From assembly GCF_012641395.1 (NCBI RefSeq), contig NZ_JABAIH010000010.1:124001-188000 (forward strand): a DNA stretch of 64,000 nt. The letters are read 5' to 3'. The notes under the pieces are model-generated. The model was not told the origin of the DNA and ran no database searches. It worked only from the letters and a program-made list of their open reading frames with translations. This DNA is from Rhizobium sp. P32RR-XVIII. GTDB taxonomy: Bacteria > Pseudomonadota > Alphaproteobacteria > Rhizobiales > Rhizobiaceae. Shown piece by piece: positions 26,463-34,301 of this stretch (within the stretch, counting starts at the first letter, position 1; each line of letters begins with the position of its first letter). The position numbers and the translations under genes were made by a program.

Positions 26463-27248
26463 CTACTCCTCATAGCTATGCCCCGCTCTCAGCCCCTCGC
26501 GAACGCGGTGGGCGATGGCCAGGAATTCCGGCGTCTCGCGGATGCCGAGCGGGCGCTCGGCCGGGAGCGTCGAGTCGATGATGTCGGTGACGCGGCCGGG
26601 GCGTGGCGACATGACGATGATCTTCGTCGAGAGATAGACGGCTTCAGGGATCGAATGGGTGACGAAGCAGATCGTCTTGTTGGTGCGCGCCCAGAGCTTC
26701 AAAAGCTCCTCGTTCAGGTGGTCGCGGACGATTTCGTCGAGTGCGCCGAAGGGCTCGTCCATCAAAAGCAGATCGGCGTCGAAGGCCAGCGCGCGGGCGA
26801 TCGAGGCACGCTGCTGCATGCCGCCGGAAAGCTGCCAGGGAAATTTCTTTTCAAAGCCCGAAAGGTTGACGAGATCCAGCGCCTCGGCGATGCGCCGCTT
26901 CTGGTCGTCGGCCGCATATCCCATGATCTCCAACGGGAGCGCGATGTTCTTGTCGATCGTGCGCCAGGGATAAAGTGCGGGCGCCTGGAAAACATAGCCA
27001 TAGGCGCGCGCCTTGCGCGCTTCCTCAGGCGTCATGCCGTTGACGGTGATCTCGCCCGAGGTTTTCCGTTCGAGATCGGCGATGACGCGCAGGAACGTCG
27101 TCTTGCCGCAGCCGGACGGACCGATGAAGGAGACGAAGTCGCCCTTGCGGACATCCAGATCGACATTGCTCAGCGCATGCACCGGCCCGTCATTTGTGTG
27201 GTAGGTGAGACAGAGATCCTTAGCGGATACGACGGACGCTGCTTGCAT
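26463..27248 (-). CDS. ABC transporter ATP-binding protein (SsuB/TauB type)
   Basis: The ATPase powers the two permeases downstream. From ATG 27248 it has 261 residues: Walker A GPSGCGKTTFL, signature LSGGMQQRASIARALAF, Walker B LLLMDEPFGALDE, and the His switch in CFVTHSIPEAVYLS. In-frame ATGs at 27335 and 27362 would add a polar extension that the family lacks; the ribosome-binding site of 27248 is weak, so the start is uncertain. It heads the ABC operon and is divergent from the cupin gene. Confidence 0.88.
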   Translation of the reverse strand: MQAASVVSAKDLCLTYHTNDGPVHALSNVDLDVRKGDFVSFIGPSGCGKTTFLRVIADLERKTSGEITVNGMTPEEARKARAYGYVFQAPALYPWRTIDKNIALPLEIMGYAADDQKRRIAEALDLVNLSGFEKKFPWQLSGGMQQRASIARALAFDADLLLMDEPFGALDEIVRDHLNEELLKLWARTNKTICFVTHSIPEAVYLSTKIIVMSPRPGRVTDIIDSTLPAERPLGIRETPEFLAIAHRVREGLRAGHSYEE

Positions 27249-27346
27249 CGATGCTTGACCAATCCTGTTATTCCCGCCTGCAGCGGTTTGCGTGCTATGA
27301 TTGTCACCGTTTTCTGTTGTAGCGGCAAAATTCATGGAGAATGACG

Positions 27347-27763
27347 ATGGATGCGAAGTCAAAGCCTACCTGCCACATCATTCGCCCGAGCCATGCCTAT
27401 GACGGCAAGCAGGGGCTGAGCTACTTCGAAGGCATTGCCGCGGAAACGGTCGGCGCGAAGGGCATCTGCATGCATCTTTTGACGATCCCGCCGGGCGTTC
27501 GCGCCAAGGCGCATCTGCACGAGGCGCATGAAACGGCAATCTACATGCTCTCCGGCGAGGCCCACACGTGGTACGGCGACCAACTGGAGCACCATGTGGT
27601 CGTCCATGCCGGCGAGCTTTTCTATATTCCGGCCGGTGTTCCCCATCTGCCGGCGAACCTCAGCAGCACGCCTTGCACCGCGATTATCGCACGGACGGAC
27701 CCCAACGAACAGGAAAGCGTCGTGCTGCTGCCGGAGTTGGATGGGCTGGTGCAGGAGCGATGA
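27347..27763 (+). CDS. Cupin-domain protein
   Basis: The 138-residue single-domain cupin has metal-binding motif 1 KAHLHEAHETAIYMLSGEAH and motif 2 ELFYIPAGVPHLPAN. A metal-dependent small-molecule enzyme or binding role is likely; the substrate is unknown. The ATG at 27347 follows GGAG with good spacing; another ATG at 27341 is too close to it. It converges on dihydropyrimidinase (10-base gap), inside the pyrimidine region. Confidence 0.82.
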   Translation: MDAKSKPTCHIIRPSHAYDGKQGLSYFEGIAAETVGAKGICMHLLTIPPGVRAKAHLHEAHETAIYMLSGEAHTWYGDQLEHHVVVHAGELFYIPAGVPHLPANLSSTPCTAIIARTDPNEQESVVLLPELDGLVQER

Positions 27764-27772
27764 GGCCAAGGA

Positions 27773-29227
27773 TCACACCCCGCTTGCCGGAATGCCTGAT
27801 CGTTCGACCTTGCGCGGCGCGGTGATTTCCTTCCAGGTCGAGAGCGCCTTGCTGACAGCGGTGACCGGCTCGCGCCTCACGAACTCGCCGTGGCCTTCCT
27901 GCGTCTTGATCGCGTCCTCCTCGATGGCCACGACGCCGCGCGTCAGCGTGTAGCGCGGCAGGCCGGTCACTTGCTTGCCTTCGAAGACGTTGTAGTCGAT
28001 GGCCGACTGCTGCTTCTTCGCGGAGATCGTCTTCGAGCGTTTCGGGTCCCAAACGACGATATCGGCATCGGCGCCGACGAGGATCGCGCCCTTCTTCGGA
28101 TAGATGTTGAGGATCTTGGCGCTATTCGTGGAGGTCACCGCGACGAATTCGTTCATCGTCAGGCGGCCGGTGTTGACGCCGTAGGTCCAGAGCATCGGCA
28201 TGCGGTCTTCGAGGCCGCCGGTACCGTTCGGGATCTTGGTGAAATCGCCGACGCCGGTGCGTTTCTGGTCGGTCGTGAAGGCGCAATGGTCGGTCGCCAC
28301 GACCTGCAGCGAGCCGGAAGCAAGGCCGGCCCAGAGGCTGTCCTGATGCTGCTTGTTGCGGAACGGCGGCGACATGACGCGGCGGGCGGCGTGATCCCAA
28401 TCCTTGTTGAAATATTCCGTCTCATCGAGCGTCAGGTGCTGGATCAACGGTTCGCCGTAGGCCCGGATGCCCTTCTGCCGGGCGCGGCGGATCGCTTCGT
28501 GCGCCTGTTCGCAGGAGGTGTGGACGATATAGACCGGGCAGCCGGCCATGTCGGCGATCATGATCGCGCGGTTGGTCGCCTCGCCTTCGACTTCTGCCGG
28601 GCGCGAATAGGCATGCGCCTCCGGGCCGTTGTTGCCGTCGGCCAAGAGTTTCGACTGCAGTTGCGCGACCACGTCGCCGTTTTCGGCGTGCACCAGCGGC
28701 AGGGCCCCGAGTTCGGCGCAGCGCTGGAAGGAGGCGAACATTTCGTCATCGTTCACCATCAGCGCGCCCTTGTAGGCCATGAAGTGCTTGAAGGTGTTGA
28801 TGCCCTTGTCCTGAACGACGGTCTTCATTTCGTTGAAGACCTGCTCGCTCCACCAGGTGATCGCCATGTGGAAGGAATAGTCGCAGTTGGCGCGCGTCGA
28901 CTTGTTGTCCCACATGGTCAGCGCTTCGAGCAGCGACTGGCCGGGCGAGGGAAGGGCGAAATCGACCACCATGGTCGTGCCGCCGGAAAGTGCGGCGCGC
29001 GTGCCGCTTTCGAAATCGTCGGAGGAGTAGGTGCCCATGAAGGGCATTTCGAGATGGGTGTGCGGGTCGATGCCGCCCGGCATGACGTAGCACCCGGAAG
29101 CGTCCAGCGTTTCGTTGCCCGAGAGGTTCTGGCCGATCTCGACAATCTTGCCGCCGTCGATCTTAACGTCCGCCTTGTAGGTCAGGTCGGCCGTGACGAT
29201 GGTGCCGCCCTTGATGACTGTGCTCAT
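27773..29227 (-). CDS. hydA: Dihydropyrimidinase / D-hydantoinase
   Basis: The 484-residue cyclic amidohydrolase opens dihydrouracil or dihydrothymine to the N-carbamoyl-beta-amino acid, step two of reductive pyrimidine breakdown. Metal ligands are visible: GGIDPHTHLEMPF (HxH), the carbamylated Lys in NTFKHFMAYKGALM, LPLVHAENGD, VYIVHTSCEQAHEA and VATDHCAFTTDQK (Asp). Length is normal. The start overlaps the DUF559 stop by 4 bases. Confidence 0.93.
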   Translation of the reverse strand: MSTVIKGGTIVTADLTYKADVKIDGGKIVEIGQNLSGNETLDASGCYVMPGGIDPHTHLEMPFMGTYSSDDFESGTRAALSGGTTMVVDFALPSPGQSLLEALTMWDNKSTRANCDYSFHMAITWWSEQVFNEMKTVVQDKGINTFKHFMAYKGALMVNDDEMFASFQRCAELGALPLVHAENGDVVAQLQSKLLADGNNGPEAHAYSRPAEVEGEATNRAIMIADMAGCPVYIVHTSCEQAHEAIRRARQKGIRAYGEPLIQHLTLDETEYFNKDWDHAARRVMSPPFRNKQHQDSLWAGLASGSLQVVATDHCAFTTDQKRTGVGDFTKIPNGTGGLEDRMPMLWTYGVNTGRLTMNEFVAVTSTNSAKILNIYPKKGAILVGADADIVVWDPKRSKTISAKKQQSAIDYNVFEGKQVTGLPRYTLTRGVVAIEEDAIKTQEGHGEFVRREPVTAVSKALSTWKEITAPRKVERSGIPASGV

Positions 29228-29658
29228 GGCTGCTGTTCCTTATTCTCTTTTGCGAATGAGGCCGGCGAATAGAAGCCGGATGCTCGGTCTACCTCAAGCC
29301 GCTGGCTCAGCGCGGCGAGAATTGTCTCAAGCACCGAGCGGCGTTCACGTGAAATTTCACGGTTCCAGAAACGCAGCACGGCATAGCCATGCGAGTTCAA
29401 CCAGTCCGTGCGCTTCCTGTCATTCGCGCTGTCGGCATGCTGGAAGCCATCGACTTCAATGACAAGCCGTTGCTCGCGGCAGAGAAAATCCACGATATAA
29501 GGACCAAGCGGAACCTGTCGCGCGAACTTGTGGCCGTTCAGCCTGCGGGCACGAAGATCGCTCCACAGATGATATTCCTCTTCAGTTTCATTCTGACGAA
29601 GTTGCCGTGCTTGCGCCGTTTTTCCCGGCCGGCGTTTGGTAGCGTCGTCCTTCGGCAT
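29224..29658 (-). CDS. DUF559 (Vsr-like endonuclease-fold) protein inserted in the pyrimidine operon
   Basis: The 144-residue protein starts MPKDDATKRRPGKTAQARQL and shows NETEEEYHLWSDLRARRLNG, KFARQVPLGPYIVDFLCREQ, VIEVDGFQH and GYAVLRFWNREI, the DUF559 motifs. It is only about one-third identical by eye to the copy at 25907-26287, so it is not a recent duplicate. It lies between the carbamoylase and dihydropyrimidinase genes and overlaps the latter by 4 bases. The upstream side carries paired palindromes. The longer frame to 30405 is a shadow. Confidence 0.85.
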   Translation of the reverse strand: MPKDDATKRRPGKTAQARQLRQNETEEEYHLWSDLRARRLNGHKFARQVPLGPYIVDFLCREQRLVIEVDGFQHADSANDRKRTDWLNSHGYAVLRFWNREISRERRSVLETILAALSQRLEVDRASGFYSPASFAKENKEQQP

Positions 29659-29663
29659 TCGTG

Positions 29664-29714
29664 GCACCCCCTCATCCGACCCTTCGGGCCACCTTCTCCC
29701 CGGCGGGGAGAAGG
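29664..29714. repeat. Left arm of an inverted mosaic repeat pair
   Basis: CACCCCCTCATCCGACCCTT followed by CGGGCCACCTTCTCCCCGGCGGGGAGAAGG-type sequence. Its inverted copy is at 29742-29787. Confidence 0.8.
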
Positions 29715-29741
29715 GAAAAACCGAGGCCTCAGCATCTTCTC

Positions 29742-29787
29742 CCTTCTCCCCTCGGGGAGAAGGTGCCCGAAGGGCGGATGAGGGGGC
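29742..29787. repeat. Right arm of the inverted mosaic repeat pair
   Basis: CCTTCTCCCCTCGGGGAGAAGG, shown here in part as TTCTCCCCTCGGGGAGAA, then GTGCCCGAAGGGCGGATGAG. It closely resembles 8729-8772, so the same element family occurs three times in this window. Confidence 0.8.
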
Positions 29788-29807
29788 CGCGAACTCGGCG
29801 CTTGCCA

Positions 29808-31061
29808 TCACCCGACGATCTCCGCTGTCTCGAGCACCGCGTGGAACAGCACGTCCGCACCGGCGCTCGCCCATTCCTTCGATATGTCTTCCGCCTCGTT
29901 GTGCGACAGGCCGCCGACGCAGGGGCACATGACCATCGTGGTGGGCGCGACCTTGGCGGCCCAGCAGGCGTCGTGGCCGGCGCCGGAGATGAGGTTCATG
30001 TGGCTGTAGCCGAGCCTTTCGGCCGCGTTGCGCACGGCGGTGACCAGCTTCGGGTCGAAGGTCACCGGCGCGAAATGGCCGATCGCCTCGATAGAGCATC
30101 CAACGCCGAGCGCGTCGGTGATCTTCGGCGCTTCGGCCTCGATCTTGGCGCGCATGCGGTCGAGCTTTTCCTTGTCCGGCGAGCGGATGTCGACGGTGAA
30201 GACGACCTTGCCGGGCAGCACGTTGCGCGAGTTCGGCGTGAAGAAGACCTGGCCGACGCCGCCGACGGCGCCCGGCTGGTTCTCCACGGCAACCGCCTGA
30301 ACCATCTCCATGATCCGCGCCATGGCAAGCCCGGCATTGACGCGCATATTCATCGGCGTCGATCCCGTATGCGCTTCCCTGCCGGTCAGCGTGAATTCCA
30401 GCCACCAGAGGCCTTGACAGTGCGTGACCACGCCGATCTGCTTGTCCTCGGCTTCGAGGATCGGGCCCTGTTCGATGTGGTACTCGAAATAGGCGTGCAT
30501 CTTGCGGGCGCCGACTTCCTCGTCGCCGAGCCAGCCGATGCGCTTCAGCTCGTCGCCAAAAGTCTTGCCTTCCGGATCCTTGCGGCCATAGGCGTATTCG
30601 AGCGTATGCACTCCGGCAAAGACGCCGGATGCCAGCATGGCCGGGGCAAAGCGCGCGCCTTCCTCGTTGGTCCAGTTGGTGACCACGATCGGATGCTTGG
30701 TCTTGATGCCGAGATCGTTCATCGTGCGAACGACCTCAAGCGCACTGAGCACGCCGAGGACGCCGTCGAATTTGCCGCCGGTCGGCTGGGTATCGAGATG
30801 CGAGCCGACATGGACGGGCAGCGCATCGGGATCGGTGCCGGGGCGCGTCGCAAACATCGTCCCCATCTTGTCGACGCCGACCGTTAAGCCGGCGTCTTCG
30901 CACCATTTGCGAAAGAGGCCGCGGCCCTCGGCATCGGAGTCGGTCAGCGTCTGGCGGTTGTTGCCGCCGGCAATACCGGGGCCGATCTTCGCCATGTCCA
31001 TGAGACTGTCCCAGAGACGGTCCCCATTGACGCGCATATTCTCACCTGGCGCTGCCACCAT
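29808..31061 (-). CDS. Zn-dependent N-carbamoyl-amino acid hydrolase (beta-ureidopropionase-like)
   Basis: The 417-residue M20-type amidohydrolase carries out step three of reductive pyrimidine catabolism, releasing beta-alanine (or beta-aminoisobutyrate), CO2 and ammonia. Zinc ligands appear in PVHVGSHLDTQPTGGKFDG, then TNWTNEEGARFAPAM and YFEYHIEQGPILE. The dimerisation lid holds TGREAHTGSTPM, and SGAGHDACWAA supplies another ligand region. AllC and HyuC relatives look alike; context favours the carbamoyl-beta-alanine substrate. Its start region is divergent from rutR. Confidence 0.88.
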   Translation of the reverse strand: MVAAPGENMRVNGDRLWDSLMDMAKIGPGIAGGNNRQTLTDSDAEGRGLFRKWCEDAGLTVGVDKMGTMFATRPGTDPDALPVHVGSHLDTQPTGGKFDGVLGVLSALEVVRTMNDLGIKTKHPIVVTNWTNEEGARFAPAMLASGVFAGVHTLEYAYGRKDPEGKTFGDELKRIGWLGDEEVGARKMHAYFEYHIEQGPILEAEDKQIGVVTHCQGLWWLEFTLTGREAHTGSTPMNMRVNAGLAMARIMEMVQAVAVENQPGAVGGVGQVFFTPNSRNVLPGKVVFTVDIRSPDKEKLDRMRAKIEAEAPKITDALGVGCSIEAIGHFAPVTFDPKLVTAVRNAAERLGYSHMNLISGAGHDACWAAKVAPTTMVMCPCVGGLSHNEAEDISKEWASAGADVLFHAVLETAEIVG

Positions 31062-31201
31062 GTCTGAAAATCCTCACCTGTTTTTCGCCGTCATGCCAGG
31101 AGCATGCGCCGTCTGTTCCCATCGTCAATTCCCGGCGCGCTTGTTTGTTTTGTTACGCCGGAAAATCCGCAGTTGCCTTTGTTTTGCACCTGACAGATAA
31201 T

Positions 31202-31217
31202 TTGACCGATTGGTAAA
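31202..31217. promoter_or_regulatory. RutR-like operator between the catabolic operon and its TetR gene
   Basis: TTGACCGATTGGTAAA differs at two of the fourteen informative positions from the RutR palindrome TTGACCA-N2-TGGTCAA. It lies in the 292-base intergenic region between the divergent hydrolase and TetR genes. The 9-mer TTGGTAAAC within it recurs upstream of preT. Confidence 0.75.
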
Positions 31218-31353
31218 CATTACAGCTTCCCGCGCCGGGCTCAAGACGAAAATCAGGAAAAATACAGCCAAAATTGCAGGCAGTTGCTCAAAATGACGGC
31301 AAGGTGAGCCGTCTGGGCGAAGCAACTGAATTCCAAGGGGAAATGAGAGCCAG

Positions 31354-31995
31354 ATGGCAATTCCGAGAGCAGCGAAGACCCAGCGGCGCACACGTATTCA
31401 GGAGGAAAAGGAAGAGCAAATTCTGGAGGCGGCTCTCGATGTGTTTTCCGCCAGGGGTTTCCGCGGCTCGACCATCGACCAGATCGCCGAAGTGGCCGGG
31501 ATGTCGAAGCCGAACTTGCTCTACTACTTCCGCACCAAGGAGGCGATGCACCGGGCGCTGATCGATCGGGTGCTTTATACGTGGCTGGAGCCGCTGCGCG
31601 CCTTCGATGCCGACGGCGATCCGGAATCGGAAATCTGCAACTATATCCGCCGCAAGCTGGAAATGGCTCGCGACTTTCCCCGCGAAAGCAGACTGTTTGC
31701 CAACGAAGTGCTGCAGGGCGCCCCGCATATAGAAGACGAATTGAAGGGTCCGCTGAAGGAACTCGTCGACGAGAAAGCCGAGGTTATCCGGACCTGGGCA
31801 AAAGCGGGAAAGATCGCCGAGTGCGATCCGTACCATCTTATCTTTTCCATCTGGTCGACGACCCAGCACTATGCCGACTTCGATGTCCAGGTCCGCGCCG
31901 TTCTTGGCCAGGAGCATGCGGGGGCAGGGCGCTTCGAGGATGCCGGGCGTTTCCTCGAGCAGCTCTTTACCAGCGGGCTGGTCCGGCCGGCCTGA
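31354..31995 (+). CDS. rutR: RutR-like TetR-family regulator of pyrimidine catabolism
   Basis: The 213-residue repressor has an N-terminal HTH (ILEAALDVFSARGFRGSTID, then IAEVAGMSKPNLLYYFRTKE) and a RutR-type ligand domain (RRKLEMARDFPRESRLFANE). RutR senses uracil or thymine and controls pyrimidine-degradation genes. The divergent position next to the ureidopropionase-like gene and the matching operator at 31202-31217 support this role. It ends 23 bases before the convergent phytochrome gene. Confidence 0.85.
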   Translation: MAIPRAAKTQRRTRIQEEKEEQILEAALDVFSARGFRGSTIDQIAEVAGMSKPNLLYYFRTKEAMHRALIDRVLYTWLEPLRAFDADGDPESEICNYIRRKLEMARDFPRESRLFANEVLQGAPHIEDELKGPLKELVDEKAEVIRTWAKAGKIAECDPYHLIFSIWSTTQHYADFDVQVRAVLGQEHAGAGRFEDAGRFLEQLFTSGLVRPA

Positions 31996-32018
31996 TCGAA
32001 CCTCCGCCGCGCTGCCGT

Positions 32019-33524
32019 TTACCCGGCCAGGCGGCGGGCCGCTTGAAGCGTGAGGCGGATGGTTTCCGCAATACGGCGTTCTGCTTCGGAAAATGGCAGT
32101 GAGCGTCCGCGCACCATTTCAGACCAGGCCTCGAAGCGCTTGCGGGGCGTCAATGCCGGATCGCCAGAGGCGTGCTGCACCGTGTTGGGCGGATCGCCCG
32201 CCCAGCGCACCGTACGCAGGATTTCCTGGCGGAAGAATATCACGTAATCGCTTGGCGACCGCGAGATCGGAATGGCAAGAAGCCCGGCTGCGTCGCCGTT
32301 CGCCGCGGCGTCGGGGCAGAATTCGGCGAGGTGATCGGTCGCAAGGACTTGGCCGGATGTGCGATTCAGCGTCTCGACCAGCGCCGGAAATTGCACTTGT
32401 GAGGGTGTGAGCCCCCGCACTGCCACGCGGCCATTGATCCAGACGGCAACGCCGTCAACAGGGACGGCGTCGGCGATGGCTTCGTTCAGCCACGCCGCGT
32501 CAGCGAGCAAGTCCGCATTGTCCGTAACGGCAGTCAGCAGCCGCTCGACGGTCCGCCGTGCCCCGGTCTCCAATTCGAGAGCCCGCTGCCGTTCCCGGCT
32601 TTCCAGCCGCGACGCGAACATCTGGCCGAAGAGTTCTGCCGCGGAGCGGCGCTCGAAGGACGGAAGGCGAGCGGTGTAATGATGGCAGGCGAGGAGGCCC
32701 CACAGATTGCCGTTCACCATGATCGGCAGCCAAAGCGAGGCTACGACGCCGATGTTTTTCAGATATTCGGCGTGGACCGGCGAGACCGAGCGCAGGATCG
32801 CCAGGGAGAGATCGGTCGTCCGACCATGCTCGTCGACCTCGGGCACGATCGGAACCGGCGCAGTTTCGACATCGGCGATAACACGGAAGATATTGCGGGT
32901 ATGGAGGGCGCGCGCCTCGGCCGGAAAGTCCGAAGCCGGAAAATGAAAGCCAAGGAATGATCCGATGGCAGGCCTTGCGGCTTCCGCAACGACTTCGCCC
33001 GACCCTGTGTCATCGAAGCGGCAGACCAGGACGCGATCGAAACCGGTGATGCCGCGCGCCTGCCGCGCAGCCTCGCGTAAAAACTCTTCCGGCGTCTGCG
33101 CTTGATCCAGCCGGGCCATGATCGCGCGGATCGATATCGTTGAGCCGCCCTGGCGCCCATCTTGAGAGGGTTCGCCCTCGATGATGATTTGGCCGTCGCT
33201 GAGGTGTAGAGCCACGTCGAAGGCAGGACCACCATCGGCAAAGGCGATGCAGAACAGCCGCTCGACAATGCCTGGACCGCGCATGACGGACAGCCGGTTG
33301 CGGATGGCGTGCAGCGTCTGGGGCATGATGATGGCGGAAAGCGGCTGCCCGAGCGCGTCCTTGTAGCTTATGCCCAGAAATTCTTCGAGATTGATCGAAG
33401 CGCGCATGATCTTCCAATCGGAGGAAGCCACAATCAGGAAGCCGAAAGGCTGGATAGCGCCGAGCTGGTAAAGCTGCGCTCGGTCATAATTCGTCGGTTC
33501 GAGTTGACGGGAAGGTTCGCTCAC
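32019..33524 (-). CDS. Bacteriophytochrome-like PAS-GAF-PHY protein without kinase and without the bilin-binding Cys
   Basis: The 501-residue protein comprises only a photosensory core: PAS (about 15-110), GAF (about 130-310) and PHY (about 325-500). The usual N-terminal NCxREPIHIPGxIQPHG block reads TNYDRAQLYQLGAIQPFG, so the biliverdin-attaching Cys is Tyr. The GAF motif is PASDFPAEARAL (Asp kept), followed by SPVHAEYLKNIGV (pyrrole-water His kept), LLACHHYTAR, and the PHY tongue TPRKRFEAWSE. No histidine kinase or GGDEF follows. It may bind chromophore noncovalently or not at all, and would act through a partner. The start is GTG, overlapping a short upstream ORF. Confidence 0.85.
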   Translation of the reverse strand: MSEPSRQLEPTNYDRAQLYQLGAIQPFGFLIVASSDWKIMRASINLEEFLGISYKDALGQPLSAIIMPQTLHAIRNRLSVMRGPGIVERLFCIAFADGGPAFDVALHLSDGQIIIEGEPSQDGRQGGSTISIRAIMARLDQAQTPEEFLREAARQARGITGFDRVLVCRFDDTGSGEVVAEAARPAIGSFLGFHFPASDFPAEARALHTRNIFRVIADVETAPVPIVPEVDEHGRTTDLSLAILRSVSPVHAEYLKNIGVVASLWLPIMVNGNLWGLLACHHYTARLPSFERRSAAELFGQMFASRLESRERQRALELETGARRTVERLLTAVTDNADLLADAAWLNEAIADAVPVDGVAVWINGRVAVRGLTPSQVQFPALVETLNRTSGQVLATDHLAEFCPDAAANGDAAGLLAIPISRSPSDYVIFFRQEILRTVRWAGDPPNTVQHASGDPALTPRKRFEAWSEMVRGRSLPFSEAERRIAETIRLTLQAARRLAG

Positions 33525-33631
33525 GAGACAGGCAACTCCAGGTCCATTTCAGCAGCCGTGCATAGCGGCCGGTTCGGGATCAGCCATTCAATATCGACCT
33601 GCTCCAGCGCGCTCTGAGCGAGATGCCGCAT
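33521..33631 (-). CDS. Short ORF coupled to the phytochrome-like gene
   Basis: A 36-codon frame (MRHLAQSALEQVDIEWLIPN and so on) ends in TGA overlapping the GTG of the phytochrome-like gene (GTGA). It may be a leader peptide used for translational coupling or the remaining 3' end of a lost gene; an in-frame TGA lies shortly upstream. I do not recognise it, and heme oxygenase ancestry is only a guess from common phytochrome neighbourhoods. Confidence 0.3.
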   Translation of the reverse strand: MRHLAQSALEQVDIEWLIPNRPLCTAAEMDLELPVS

Positions 33632-33644
33632 CTTCCACACGATT

Positions 33645-34004
33645 TCTTGGCTGCTGCTTCATTCCGGCGTCACAAGGCAAGGCATATATGGCGGGAATCC
33701 GCTATATCCAGTGAATACATCAATAAGTTGAGATGGTTCCCCCGCTTTTCCCGTTAGCTCATGAGAGGCGGCAGGTTTGCCGCCAACGGGGCCGCAGCGT
33801 CGACTTCCGCTGAAGCAGTCCTTCGTCGCTAAGCCGGTCATCAAGCCGCTTGCGGCTGGGTAAAAATTGCTTTGTCAAAATAGACAGTTATGCCGTTTTC
33901 GCGCTAACGTGTGATAAAATATATTTTCCGGAAAGCAACATTATACTAATGTAGTACTTGCATATCGGGTGGTGGTAAAAAGTAATATCTTTGGGAGGAA
34001 TAGT
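33645..34004. other. AT-rich intergenic stretch
   Basis: About 360 bases with AT-rich sequence around 33860-33965 (ATAAAATATATTTTCC, ATTATACTAATG), unlike the surrounding GC-rich DNA. It likely holds the promoter of the small gene at 34005. No further gene is supportable. Confidence 0.45.
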
Positions 34005-34211
34005 ATGTCTCAAGCAGCGGCCTCGAAGAAGCGCATCTTGACTTCAGGTGATCTGACTATGTTGGACGGTTTGCTCAAGGATTGGTGCGACGATCGCGGT
34101 TATGACATTTTGAACATAGAGGCACAGGAGGCTGCGCAGGAGTTGACGATGTGGTTTGAGTTTGGGGTTGATCGACCGGATCAACTTCGGGAGCTGCTTG
34201 CAACACGTTGA
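34005..34211 (+). CDS. Small conserved-looking protein of unknown function
   Basis: The 68-residue protein starts MSQAAASKKRILTSGDLTML and continues with a mixed helix region (LLKDWCDDRGYDILNIEAQE, AAQELTMWFEFGVDRPDQLR). GGGAGGAA stands five bases before the ATG, which is a strong site. The compact helical, acidic character suggests a real cytoplasmic protein. I do not recognise a family. It is monocistronic, convergent with preA across a shared terminator. Confidence 0.65.
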   Translation: MSQAAASKKRILTSGDLTMLDGLLKDWCDDRGYDILNIEAQEAAQELTMWFEFGVDRPDQLRELLATR

Positions 34212-34258
34212 ATTGCGAAGCCTGCAATCAACCTAGCAGGATACTAGAATACGTAGAA

Positions 34259-34295
34259 AGCAACGCCGCGGAGCGATGGTTTCCGCGGCGTTGCT
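34259..34295. terminator. Bidirectional terminator between the small gene and preA
   Basis: AGCAACGCCGCGGA-GCGATGGT-TTCCGCGGCGTTGCT is a perfect 13-14-base stem. On the minus strand it is followed by TTCTACG, and it lies 7 bases past the preA stop. Confidence 0.8.
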
Positions 34296-34301
34296 CGTTC
34301 A

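Noticed and set aside
27890..29272. Long plus-strand frame (460 aa) opposite dihydropyrimidinase
   Set aside because: GC-rich antisense shadow; all catalytic motifs are on the other strand.
32019..33524. Phytochrome histidine kinase
   Set aside because: The protein ends after the PHY domain; no H-box or ATPase motifs follow in any frame.
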